The notes beneath the pieces are model-generated. The model was not told the origin of the DNA and searched no databases. It saw only the letters and a program-made list of their open reading frames with translations. Of a stretch of 17,279 nucleotides of DNA, positions 1 to 7,201 are shown in pieces (position 1 is the stretch's first letter; each line of letters opens with the position of its first letter). The stretch spans positions 1 through 17,279 of the forward strand of contig CANNJG010000026.1 in assembly GCA_947504795.1 (NCBI GenBank), in the 5' to 3' direction. The DNA comes from Legionellaceae bacterium. Lineage in GTDB: Bacteria > Pseudomonadota > Gammaproteobacteria > Legionellales > Legionellaceae. Both the position numbers and the translations under genes were made by a program.

Positions 1-387
1 GGAGACCCCTAGTTTTTTGGCGAGTAATTTGACGTTAGGGGTTGCTTTGATGACAGTGTTGGTCCGAGACGATCCAATAATAAAGTTGTCTTCGGTGACT
101 GTCGTAGTGGTTTCGAGATTACCCACCACGGTACCTTTATCCGCCTTAGGCGCTGAGGAGACGAAAGCGACTAAGGGTTCTCCGGTTTTGATAATATCGC
201 CAAGGTTGCCAAACAGTTTTGCGATTGTGCCTTCTTGAGGACAAGGAACCTCTACGACTGCTTTCGCTGTTTCCATCGATACCAAAGGCGCATCGGCTCT
301 CACCATATCACCGACCGATACAAACCATTCATGAATTTCGGCGTCAGGTAACCCTTCTCCCAAATCGGGTAATTTAAAAATATCCAT
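1..387 (-). CDS. pdhC: Dihydrolipoamide acyltransferase (E2 of pyruvate dehydrogenase), N-terminal part, cut by the window edge
   Basis: This is the acyl-transfer core subunit of a 2-oxoacid dehydrogenase complex; its lipoyl arm carries the acyl group from E1 to CoA. Only the first 129 residues are in the window, and the frame stays open to base 1. Residues 1-80 form a lipoyl domain: it opens with LPDLGEGLPDAEIHEW and carries the lipoyl-lysine motif METAKAVVEVP, with the modified lysine at K42. A Thr/Val-rich linker follows, and at about residue 115 the start of a peripheral subunit-binding domain (ATPNVKLLAKKLGVS). The catalytic domain lies outside. The ATG at 387 has a GGAG-type site just upstream and begins 5 bp after the E1-beta stop, so it is the last visible gene of fadD-pdhA-pdhB-pdhC. 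The E2 class is certain. Pyruvate specificity is inferred from the E1 subunits. Confidence 0.93.
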   Translation of the reverse strand, partial: MDIFKLPDLGEGLPDAEIHEWFVSVGDMVRADAPLVSMETAKAVVEVPCPQEGTIAKLFGNLGDIIKTGEPLVAFVSSAPKADKGTVVGNLETTTTVTEDNFIIGSSRTNTVIKATPNVKLLAKKLGVS

Positions 388-392
388 TGCTA

Positions 393-1367
393 TCACTCCA
401 AGGTACTTAACACGCCAATTTTAATTCGCTCTATACTCGGTATGTACTCTTTTTCTAATTGAAAATAAGGCATAATCGTGTCGTAGCCCGTGACTCGCTG
501 CACAGGAGCGGTCAGATCGCTAAAACAGTGTTCCATCAATAGTGCTGTAATTTCGGCACCTACGCCACAAGTTTTTGCGCCTTCATGGACAATGACACAT
601 CTGCCCGTTTTTTGTACCGACGCAACGATTGTTTGAATATCGAGTGGTTTAATAGTCGCCACGTCAATCACTTCACAGGAAATGCCTTCTTGTTTCAGTA
701 ACGCGGCTGTTTGCATGGTTTCATGAATGCTGGCACCCCAACTCACGAGAGTGACATCCTCTCCCTCACAAAGCGTAAAGCAAGTGCCGAGCGGTAGGGC
801 TTGTCCATCATCCGCTACCGGTTGTTTAACGAGCCTGTAAATACGTTTTGGTTCTAAAAAAATAACCGGATCTGGACTTCGAATCGAAGCAAGAAGTAAT
901 CCATACGCACGTTTCGGAGAAGAGGGGATAACCACTTGGAGTCCAGGGATATGTGCGAATAACGCTTCCGTACTTTCAGAATGATGTTCCGGTGCGCGTA
1001 TGCCCCCTCCAAAAGGCGCACGAAATACTAAAGGACAATGTAAACGCCCACGTGTGCGATTCCGCATTCGCGCAGCATGACATACAATTTGATTCATCGC
1101 CGGGTAAATAAACCCCATAAATTGAAATTCAGCGACAGGTTTCATACCTTGGGTTGACATGCCGACCGCCAAACCTGCAATCATTGATTCGGCTAAAGGA
1201 GAATCAAAAACACGATGCGCGCCAAACCGTTCTTGCAGTCCGGCGGTGGCTCTAAATACGCCACCATTTTTACCGACGTCTTCTCCAAAAATAACAACTT
1301 GCTCATCTTGAGCTAATTCATAAGCAAGAGCCTGAGTGACTGCTTCGAGCAAGGTAATATCAGGCAT
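393..1367 (-). CDS. pdhB: Pyruvate dehydrogenase E1 component, beta subunit
   Basis: This is the beta half of the thiamine-diphosphate-dependent E1 heterotetramer that decarboxylates the 2-oxoacid and reductively acylates the E2 lipoyl group. It has 324 residues, the usual length for the family. Visible signatures are IFGEDVGKNGGVFRAT, the PLAE segment with the conserved ThDP-activating glutamate (E60), RAPFGGGIRAPEHHSES, and the C-terminal transketolase-type domain around CVIVHEGAKTCGVGAEI. The overall pattern resembles Gram-positive-type PdhB from memory. I start it at the ATG at 1367, not at the upstream in-frame ATG at 1403, because GGAGG lies nine bases before 1367 and the protein then starts at MPDITLLEAV as in homologues. 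It overlaps the pdhA stop by 8 bp, which suggests translational coupling. A branched-chain E1-beta is less likely but not excluded. Confidence 0.94.
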   Translation of the reverse strand: MPDITLLEAVTQALAYELAQDEQVVIFGEDVGKNGGVFRATAGLQERFGAHRVFDSPLAESMIAGLAVGMSTQGMKPVAEFQFMGFIYPAMNQIVCHAARMRNRTRGRLHCPLVFRAPFGGGIRAPEHHSESTEALFAHIPGLQVVIPSSPKRAYGLLLASIRSPDPVIFLEPKRIYRLVKQPVADDGQALPLGTCFTLCEGEDVTLVSWGASIHETMQTAALLKQEGISCEVIDVATIKPLDIQTIVASVQKTGRCVIVHEGAKTCGVGAEITALLMEHCFSDLTAPVQRVTGYDTIMPYFQLEKEYIPSIERIKIGVLSTLE

Positions 1368-2436
1368 GATTAGCAGCCTCCATAGCTGTTGCGCGTTGTT
1401 CAATCAAATACGAGGGTAAGGTCGCATAATGATAATCGAATATGGCAGATACGGGTTGGGGAGGACGTTGTAAATAAACCTCTACTTCTGTTTGCAACAT
1501 TTCGTTACAGGATTGTAGCAAGGCTTCTTCTTTAGCATCACTCCATCCGTGATGGTGTTCTAAAAAACGTTTAAATCGTGAAATAGGTTCTAGCGGTTGT
1601 GCGGCTAAGACTTCATTTTGGGGTTGATACCGGGTAGCGTCATCGGCGGTGGTATGATCACTTAGACGATAAGTGCGTGCCTCGATAAGTGTAGGCCCTT
1701 CTTTGCGACGCGCTTTTTCAATGGCAAGACCGATTTCTTGGCGCAGCGCCAGAATATCATTGCCATCCAAGACAACCCCCTGAAATCCTGCGCCAATCGC
1801 TTTTTGGGCTAATGTTTGTGTATGTGTTTGTTGTGCAATATTAACCGAAATCGCCCATTGGTTGTTATTGATGACGAAGACGATGGGCAGATTCCAAACA
1901 CCGGCCACGTTCATGGCTTCATAAAAATCCCCTTCTGAGGTGCCGCCATCGCCTATACAGACCACGGTTACCCGATCTTCCTGTTTATATTTCATACTGA
2001 ACGCGACGCCAGCAGCATGTAAACATTGAGAGGCAATGGGAACACAAATAGGCAAGTCTTTAGATTCGGGGTTAAAACAACTGCCACGTTCATCCCCCCC
2101 CCAATACGAGAAGATGTCAGAGGGTTTAACGCCGCGTTGAAATTGCGCCGCATAGTCTCGGTAGTAGGGTACGAAGACATCGGTTGGGCGCATGGCATGT
2201 CCAATCGCGGTGCCGATAGCTTCTTGGCCATTAACTGGGGCATAGGTCCCCATTTTGCCGGTGCGTTGCAAAGCGATAGCTTTTTTATCGAATAAACGCG
2301 TCAATACCATGGTGCGATAAAGCTGCTCTAGCGCTTCGCTATCTTCCGCAAAGGACGGTAACCTGTCGCATAATTCTGATTGTTCATTAAGAATTTGGAC
2401 ATAAGGGATTGAAAACTCAGCAATGCAGGTTGACAT
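1360..2436 (-). CDS. pdhA: Pyruvate dehydrogenase E1 component, alpha subunit
   Basis: This is the alpha half of the ThDP-dependent E1, which binds the cofactor together with PdhB. It has 358 residues. The ThDP/Mg motif runs from GDGGTSEGD (from residue 162) to VINNNQW (near 190), and the conserved phosphorylation-loop region reads YRLSDHTTADD with H261. The N-terminal part carries YAPVNGQEAIGTAIGHAM, typical of the family. The start at 2436 is backed by AAGGA on the minus strand six bases upstream. The gene is 32 bp after fadD and overlaps pdhB by 8 bp. An oddity is a run of nine G on the coding strand (plus-strand C at 2094-2102), read as Trp-Gly-Gly in YWGGDERG, which could be a slippage site. 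The substrate could instead be a branched-chain 2-oxoacid; the complete E1/E2 set with PdhB-like features favours pyruvate. Confidence 0.93.
   Translation of the reverse strand: MSTCIAEFSIPYVQILNEQSELCDRLPSFAEDSEALEQLYRTMVLTRLFDKKAIALQRTGKMGTYAPVNGQEAIGTAIGHAMRPTDVFVPYYRDYAAQFQRGVKPSDIFSYWGGDERGSCFNPESKDLPICVPIASQCLHAAGVAFSMKYKQEDRVTVVCIGDGGTSEGDFYEAMNVAGVWNLPIVFVINNNQWAISVNIAQQTHTQTLAQKAIGAGFQGVVLDGNDILALRQEIGLAIEKARRKEGPTLIEARTYRLSDHTTADDATRYQPQNEVLAAQPLEPISRFKRFLEHHHGWSDAKEEALLQSCNEMLQTEVEVYLQRPPQPVSAIFDYHYATLPSYLIEQRATAMEAANHA
1377..1381 (-). promoter_or_regulatory. Ribosome binding site deciding the pdhB start
   Basis: The minus strand reads GGAGG here, nine bases before the ATG at 1367. 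It lies inside the 3' end of pdhA. It supports the internal start over the ATG at 1403, which would give a longer overlap and a non-homologous 12-residue extension. Confidence 0.75.
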
Positions 2437-2468
2437 CGGTTATCCTTATTTTTATTTCGTAACAAAAA

Positions 2469-4124
2469 TTATTTTAACATGCGTCTTAACACTTTTCCTA
2501 CGTTTGTTTTAGGTAACTCGGGATAAAATGTCACAATCTTAGGGATTTTATAACCGGTTAAATGTTTTCTACAATGGGCGAGAATATCTTCTGCTTTCAG
2601 CGCCGGATCATTGGACACAACGCAGGCTTTGATTTGTTCATTTCCAGATTCGGACATCACGCCAATCACACCGACCTCGCGAACTTGGGGCAATTGAGCA
2701 ATCACTTGCTCTACTTCGTTGGGATAGACATTAAATCCGGACACAATAATCATTTCTTTTAGACGATCCACCAGATAAATGAATCCTTGTTCGTCCATCC
2801 GCACCAAATCACCTGTACGTAGATATTTATCCGCCCAGAAGACGGTTGCTGTTTCCTCCGGCTGATGCCAATACCCTTTCATGATTTGAGGTCCCAATAC
2901 GCATAATTCTCCAATATCGCCTAATTTACAGTCTTCGCCCTGCTCATTACGAATAGCGATATGAGTTGAGGGAAGAGGTAGGCCGATACTACCCTGATGC
3001 GTATCCTCTGAAAGTAAATTGATGGCCACTGCAGGGCTCGCTTCGGTTAAGCCGTACGCTTCGACAATAGGTAAGCCAACCACTGCATGCCAGCGCTCTG
3101 CAATAGCAAGACTCAGGGCCATGCCGCCGGAGAGCACAACTTTAATCTTGGCAAAGTCTTTAGGGTTAAAGTTGGGGTGATTTAAAAAGGATACAAAAAG
3201 TGTATTCACACCGGTTATTGCGGTCGGTTTCGTGCGATGGATTTGCTTGAGTAGGCTTTTTGTAGCTCTGGCATCTATGATTAAAGTATTTGCGACGCCT
3301 AAATGAAAAAATGTTAAGCAATTTGCGGTTAAAGAAAAAATATGATAGAGCGGTAATGCCGTAATAATCAGATCGGTTTCGTTAAAATGCTTAGGCGCTA
3401 TCCATGAAGCAGCCTGCAGGACATTAGCAACCATATTGCGGTGGGTTAACATTGCGCCCTTAGATACGCCAGTTGTGCCGCCTGTGTATTGGAGAAAAGC
3501 GATGTCATCAGCTTGGCAAGTTACGGATTGCAGCCGGCTTTGACTGCCAATCTTTAATGCCTCGCAAAACGTAATCGTTGGCTGGAGCGCTTGTTTAAAA
3601 CGACGGTCAATAAACAATCTGACCACGATGTTGACGACATGGCGTTTCACCACAGGAAAGAGATCGCCCATATCGGTAATGATAATATATTTTAACGTTA
3701 ACAGTTTGGGTAATGCTTGATGCAATATCTGCGCAAATTTTGAAAAAATAACAATTGTTTCTGCCTGCGCATCGTTTAACTGATGGGCAAGTTCATCAGC
3801 GGTATAGAGCGGATTGGTATTCACTGCAATCATCCCCGCACGTAATGTCCCGAGAAGTGCAACAGGGTATTGCAAGACATTCGGTAACATAATGGCGACA
3901 CGACTGCCTTTGGCTAAGCCTAATGTCTGAAAATAGCAGGCTAAGTGATGGGAAAGTCGTTCAACTTCATGAAAACTTAAGGCGGTTCCAAAGGAGCTGA
4001 ATGCTACCCGATCCCCAAAGGCCTGAAATGATTCATCGAATAAGTCATTTAGGGAGGGATAGAGTTCGGGATCGATGGTGTGTGGAACGTCTTTTGGGTA
4101 ATGTTGCAACCATAACCTATCCAT
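2469..4124 (-). CDS. fadD: Long-chain fatty acid:CoA ligase (acyl-CoA synthetase)
   Basis: This enzyme activates fatty acids to acyl-CoA with ATP, through an acyl-adenylate, at the inner face of the cytoplasmic membrane. It is 551 residues, close to the length of other FadD proteins. Seen in order: the P-loop YTGGTTGVSKGA (213-224), the adenylate motif VEAYGLTEASP (to 364), the hinge region LRTGDL with TGD at 437-439, DRLKEMIIVSGFNVYPNEVE (453-472), and the C-terminal catalytic lysine K544 in KTNVGKVLRR. GAAGG lies eight bases before the ATG at 4124. It is the first gene of the minus-strand operon with the PDH genes and is divergent from minC. The adenylate-forming class is certain. Long-chain preference is inferred from overall FadD resemblance; a medium-chain or other carboxylate substrate is possible. 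Confidence 0.92.
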   Translation of the reverse strand: MDRLWLQHYPKDVPHTIDPELYPSLNDLFDESFQAFGDRVAFSSFGTALSFHEVERLSHHLACYFQTLGLAKGSRVAIMLPNVLQYPVALLGTLRAGMIAVNTNPLYTADELAHQLNDAQAETIVIFSKFAQILHQALPKLLTLKYIIITDMGDLFPVVKRHVVNIVVRLFIDRRFKQALQPTITFCEALKIGSQSRLQSVTCQADDIAFLQYTGGTTGVSKGAMLTHRNMVANVLQAASWIAPKHFNETDLIITALPLYHIFSLTANCLTFFHLGVANTLIIDARATKSLLKQIHRTKPTAITGVNTLFVSFLNHPNFNPKDFAKIKVVLSGGMALSLAIAERWHAVVGLPIVEAYGLTEASPAVAINLLSEDTHQGSIGLPLPSTHIAIRNEQGEDCKLGDIGELCVLGPQIMKGYWHQPEETATVFWADKYLRTGDLVRMDEQGFIYLVDRLKEMIIVSGFNVYPNEVEQVIAQLPQVREVGVIGVMSESGNEQIKACVVSNDPALKAEDILAHCRKHLTGYKIPKIVTFYPELPKTNVGKVLRRMLK

Positions 4125-4193
4125 GTCGTGTGCCTTCTGTTATTGGCTCTCACATGTTAGTATAAACAACTTTAGGATTTGTGGATAATAGTA
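4125..4193. promoter_or_regulatory. Divergent fadD / minC upstream region
   Basis: This 69-bp gap must hold the start signals for both divergent operons unless they start further inside the genes. A TATACT hexamer on the minus strand (4159-4164) would suit fadD as a -10 box, and the overlapping plus-strand TAGTAT/TATAAA could serve minC. Neither has a convincing -35 partner. Two promoters sharing AT-rich bases would imply mutual interference. I saw no clear operator palindrome. Confidence 0.3.
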
Positions 4194-4904
4194 ATGACGG
4201 AAGAAGTCACGATTGCGCAAACGTTCAAATTGAAAGGTAGGTTATACACACTGCCTGTTATGCACATTTTAAATGACGATTGGTCTTTATTTGCGGAGCA
4301 GTTAGCGGAACTGGTCCAACGCGCACCGCGTTTATTTGATAACACACCCGTCGTTCTAGACTGCTCGGCGTTTTCAAATATTGAGTTTGATTTTAGTGCT
4401 TGTTGTCACCACCTTCGACAATTTGGGATGCATCCCATTGCGATTCAAGGCGGATCAACTGCGGTCGTTGCTCAGGCTCTACAACAAGGGATACCGCAGC
4501 TTCACGCTTCTGCTCATCAAGACAAAGCTTTGTTTGAACATAAACATTCAAGTGAGCCTGTGCCGGATGTCCCAGAAACCATAGCTAAAACCAAAGTGCA
4601 TACAACCCCTATTCGATCCGGCCAACGTATCCTCTCCAAAGAAGGAGATTTGGTGATTACTTCTGCTGTCAGCCATGGTTCGGAATTATTAGCAGAAGGT
4701 CATATTCATGTCTACGGAACACTCCGTGGTCGTGCATTAGCAGGGATGACCGGTGATAGGCATGCGCGAATTTTTTGTCAAGCGTTGGATGCTGAGTTAG
4801 TGGCTATCGCCGGTATTTATTGTTTGAGTGATAATATGGCGTCGATGTCTGGGCCCTGTCAAATTTTTCTTCAGGACGAGCGAATTTGTATTGAGTCATT
4901 ATGA
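4194..4904 (+). CDS. minC: Septum site-determining protein MinC
   Basis: MinC blocks FtsZ ring assembly away from midcell, and is recruited to the membrane by MinD. At 236 residues it fits the family (about 230). The N-terminal FtsZ-inhibiting domain (about 1-100) has the expected KGRLYTLPV start and a VVLDCSAF strand. After a Pro/Lys-rich linker, the C-terminal beta-helix domain starts near IRSGQRI (about 140) and carries the family signature GHIHVYGTLRGRALAG (169-184), followed by RIFCQALDAELVAIAG. I use the ATG at 4194, with a weak GGA eight bases upstream, over an in-frame TTG at 4179 that has no usable ribosome site. The stop overlaps the lpxH start (ATGA). MinD and MinE are not in the window, so the min genes are split in this genome or lie elsewhere. 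Confidence 0.95.
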   Translation: MTEEVTIAQTFKLKGRLYTLPVMHILNDDWSLFAEQLAELVQRAPRLFDNTPVVLDCSAFSNIEFDFSACCHHLRQFGMHPIAIQGGSTAVVAQALQQGIPQLHASAHQDKALFEHKHSSEPVPDVPETIAKTKVHTTPIRSGQRILSKEGDLVITSAVSHGSELLAEGHIHVYGTLRGRALAGMTGDRHARIFCQALDAELVAIAGIYCLSDNMASMSGPCQIFLQDERICIESL

Positions 4905-5632
4905 ACGAAGCTGTTTTCATTTCAGATTTACATTTAAATCCTCAGCAACCTGAGATTTTCAACAAGTTTAAAGCGTTTGTTCACTGGGCAGAAACACGAA
5001 CGAAAGCCCTTTATATCTTAGGTGATTTTTTACATGTGTGGCCCGGTGATGATGGCATAGATGCTTGGAGTGAAGACATTATTGCGTTGCTGGTGCAGCT
5101 ACATGAACGCGGTGTCCAGGTTTATTTTATGCCGGGTAATCGAGATTTTTTGTTGGGTCCTAAATTTCTTCTGAAAAGCAAAGTGATTCCCTTAGATGAA
5201 CCAGCGATAATTTCCCTCGGCGATCGGCGCGTCCTGTTAGTCCATGGGGATCGGTATTGTACCAACGACATATCTCATCAATTATTTCGCAAATTGACTA
5301 GAAGCCGTTATTTTAAACGTTGTTTTTTACGATTGCCCTATGTTTTTCGATCGAAATTAGTCAATCAACTTCGTCACCACAGCCAATATAACAAACGTAA
5401 GCCTTTGGCGAAGATGCATATTGTAGTCCATGACATGATAACAGCGATGCATCAACATAAGGTCTTAATCATCATTCACGGTCATATTCATCAGCCTGGG
5501 TTATCCATTCACCAACAAGGTGAGGATGAGTTTCACCAATATGTTTTGAGCGACTGGGATGAAAATCCTACGGTTTTGTGTTACAATAGATCAGTATATC
5601 ATTTTTCAAATTTTTTGCGCGGGGTAGTGTAG
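4901..5632 (+). CDS. lpxH: UDP-2,3-diacylglucosamine hydrolase
   Basis: LpxH cleaves UDP-2,3-diacylglucosamine to lipid X and UMP, the fourth step of lipid A synthesis, as a peripheral inner-membrane enzyme. It is 243 residues (E. coli 240). The calcineurin-like metallophosphoesterase motifs are all present: SDLHLN (D9, H11), LGDFLHVWPGDD (D42), PGNRDFLLG (N80), LVHGDRYCTND (H115) and IHGHIHQPG (H195, H197). The GDRYCTND segment is characteristic of LpxH within this superfamily. Its ATG overlaps the minC stop by four bases, so it is probably translated by coupling. The stop TAG is immediately followed by the next gene's ATG with no gap. This enzyme indicates a Gram-negative envelope with lipid A. 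Confidence 0.95.
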   Translation: MNEAVFISDLHLNPQQPEIFNKFKAFVHWAETRTKALYILGDFLHVWPGDDGIDAWSEDIIALLVQLHERGVQVYFMPGNRDFLLGPKFLLKSKVIPLDEPAIISLGDRRVLLVHGDRYCTNDISHQLFRKLTRSRYFKRCFLRLPYVFRSKLVNQLRHHSQYNKRKPLAKMHIVVHDMITAMHQHKVLIIIHGHIHQPGLSIHQQGEDEFHQYVLSDWDENPTVLCYNRSVYHFSNFLRGVV

Positions 5633-6502
5633 ATGACTAATGATTTTAGCAAAGAAGAATTTCAAAAAAATCTTGAGAAACAGCGTCGCGAAGTAGCGTA
5701 TCAAGAATTCCTTGTTGAGGCGAGGCGCCGGTCAGCAGAAAAAAATGCTATGTATATCCAAGGACTAGAACAAGGCGTAAATGAAGCGCGTCAAAGGTAT
5801 CATCAGGCTGAACGTGTATTTGATGAATCGACACACGAGCGTCATCGAATTCACAGTACGGAAAGTATTGTAGCGACTATCGCGTCGTTTGAACAAAGTT
5901 TGAAGCCGATTGGTGATATGCAACGAGAGTTCGTTGAAATTTTAGTCAGAAAAGCTTGGTTGAATGTGTATCAAACAGCCAATAATAGCGAAGCCTGGCC
6001 CAAGGTTGAGATAGGTAATGAAGAAGTATCACTGTTGGATGTCATTACAAACGCGGGTAGGGCAGCGCCACGATCGATAAACCGACTCATAGATTCTTGC
6101 CTAGGTACTAACATTGAAGGTTACTTTCAGGAACCCTTACCCCCTGCCGTTATTCCTTATTTGGCTGATATAGATGAGACGGGTAAGTTGACATGTGATT
6201 TCCCCGAGCATAATCAGTTGACAAAGGGGTTAAATGAACAGGGCGAGGAGGTTACGTATCAAGCGTATTTCGAGGATGCTATCCTCCGCGGTTTAAGGGA
6301 AGCATGCAACCTAGATGGTCAACCTATGTATGAAGTTTGTGATCAAACAAACATTATCACTTATGCAGGGAGTCAGACACCATTGTCTCCAGAAGCATTC
6401 AACCAATTTCGTGAAACTGTATTGACACAAAAACTGACTCAGGAGTTTGGTGAAGAGTTTCGTGTTGCAGGCCCTGCGGCACAAAGACCTTCGGGTGGAT
6501 AA
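5633..6502 (+). CDS. Uncharacterised soluble protein with coiled-coil N-terminus, in the minC-lpxH operon
   Basis: I do not recognise this 289-residue protein. It has no signal peptide or membrane segment, so it should be cytoplasmic or exported by a leaderless route. Residues about 3-75 are highly charged (runs such as EKQRREVAYQEF and VEARRRSAEKNA) and look like a long helix or coiled coil. A helical middle follows, then a more polar domain with three cysteines, and a tail rich in Gly, Pro and Ala (AGPAAQRPSGG) after an acidic EFGEEF stretch. The ATG at 5633 abuts the lpxH TAG directly, and GGGG eight bases upstream can act as its ribosome site. Operon position suggests an envelope or division role, but that is only context. 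A leaderless type IV effector is conceivable if the host is a Legionellales member; nothing here proves it. Confidence 0.8.
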   Translation: MTNDFSKEEFQKNLEKQRREVAYQEFLVEARRRSAEKNAMYIQGLEQGVNEARQRYHQAERVFDESTHERHRIHSTESIVATIASFEQSLKPIGDMQREFVEILVRKAWLNVYQTANNSEAWPKVEIGNEEVSLLDVITNAGRAAPRSINRLIDSCLGTNIEGYFQEPLPPAVIPYLADIDETGKLTCDFPEHNQLTKGLNEQGEEVTYQAYFEDAILRGLREACNLDGQPMYEVCDQTNIITYAGSQTPLSPEAFNQFRETVLTQKLTQEFGEEFRVAGPAAQRPSGG

Positions 6503-6510
6503 CATAACAC

Positions 6511-6515
6511 AAGGA
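6511..6515 (+). promoter_or_regulatory. Ribosome binding site deciding the start of the 6525 gene
   Basis: AAGGA stands nine bases before the ATG at 6525, and twelve before a second ATG at 6528. It favours these over the in-frame TTG at 6447, which would overlap the preceding gene by 56 bases. Confidence 0.6.
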
Positions 6516-6524
6516 ATCGCTGCA

Positions 6525-7199
6525 ATGATGGATGCAGATCTAACCAAATGGTATTCTTCGTATGGTCTAGTCACGGTTCAGCGTATTTTTGATTGTTTAG
6601 GCGTTCACTTAACTCAGGATGAATTATTGAGCCTTAGCCAACATCCAACGAGTAGTTATTATCACTTACTCCAAGTGCCATTAAAAAATATATTTAATGG
6701 CATTATCATAGAACAAGCCACTGATTATCGTGAATATGCCCAAAAGATGCTTATTGATTACCTGATTTCGGGTGCAGCGAATATGCCAGCAGATGACGCA
6801 AAACCAGTTGGGGCAAAGCTAGATTTGGAAGACATGCGTGTCGCCTTAATCGCTGAAGGCGATAAGTATGATTTAGTGCAATTTGAACACCATAAATTAA
6901 TTTTAGACAGCCAAAAGGTGTTGATAACATTAGCCAAAGCCTTACCCAAGCCGCCCAAAATAGTTGAAATCGTTGCAAACGAAGAATTTTTGGCTGAAAT
7001 CAGTCCTTTTCTAGACCAAGCTGAATTACTTACAGAGCGCATCAAGGCGTTTCGAACTCAATTTTATACAACTATTCTTGAAGGCAGAGCGTTACTGAAC
7101 GCGATACCAGAATATTTCAACCGTTTTCAAGGTGCTGAAGAGCATCTCGAAGCGCTCAATTTTAATGCGATGTTGGGAGATAACCAGCCTCAAAAGTAA
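6525..7199 (+). CDS. Uncharacterised helical protein, last gene of the minC-lpxH operon
   Basis: I do not recognise this 224-residue protein. It starts MMDADLTKWYSSYGL and lacks a signal peptide or clear membrane segment. It appears mostly alpha-helical, with amphipathic stretches such as KVLITLAKALPKPPKIVEIV and LLTERIKAFRTQFYTTILEG, and has a polar Gln/Lys tail (GDNQPQK). A reading frame exists upstream to a TTG at 6447, but the AAGGA site fixes the start at 6525, 22 bp after the preceding gene. It ends 2 bp from the convergent punA stop, with no terminator hairpin visible between. Its tight spacing makes co-transcription with the 289-residue protein likely, and the two may act together. 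Function is unknown. Confidence 0.8.
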   Translation: MMDADLTKWYSSYGLVTVQRIFDCLGVHLTQDELLSLSQHPTSSYYHLLQVPLKNIFNGIIIEQATDYREYAQKMLIDYLISGAANMPADDAKPVGAKLDLEDMRVALIAEGDKYDLVQFEHHKLILDSQKVLITLAKALPKPPKIVEIVANEEFLAEISPFLDQAELLTERIKAFRTQFYTTILEGRALLNAIPEYFNRFQGAEEHLEALNFNAMLGDNQPQK

Positions 7200-7201
7200 T
7201 G

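Noticed and set aside
1368..1403. pdhB start at the ATG at 1403
   Set aside because: The extension has no homology to E1-beta N-termini that I can recall, and the GGAGG site points to 1367.
2026..2295. 89-residue plus-strand frame inside pdhA
   Set aside because: It is antisense to a well-conserved ThDP-enzyme gene and shows no independent coding features.
6447..6524. Longer N-terminus for the 224-residue protein from a TTG at 6447
   Set aside because: It would overlap the previous gene by 56 bases and has a poor context, while AAGGA precedes the ATG at 6525 at good distance.
7200..7201. Terminator between the convergent 224-residue gene and punA
   Set aside because: Only two bases separate the stops, and I found no hairpin with a T-run in the adjoining coding ends.
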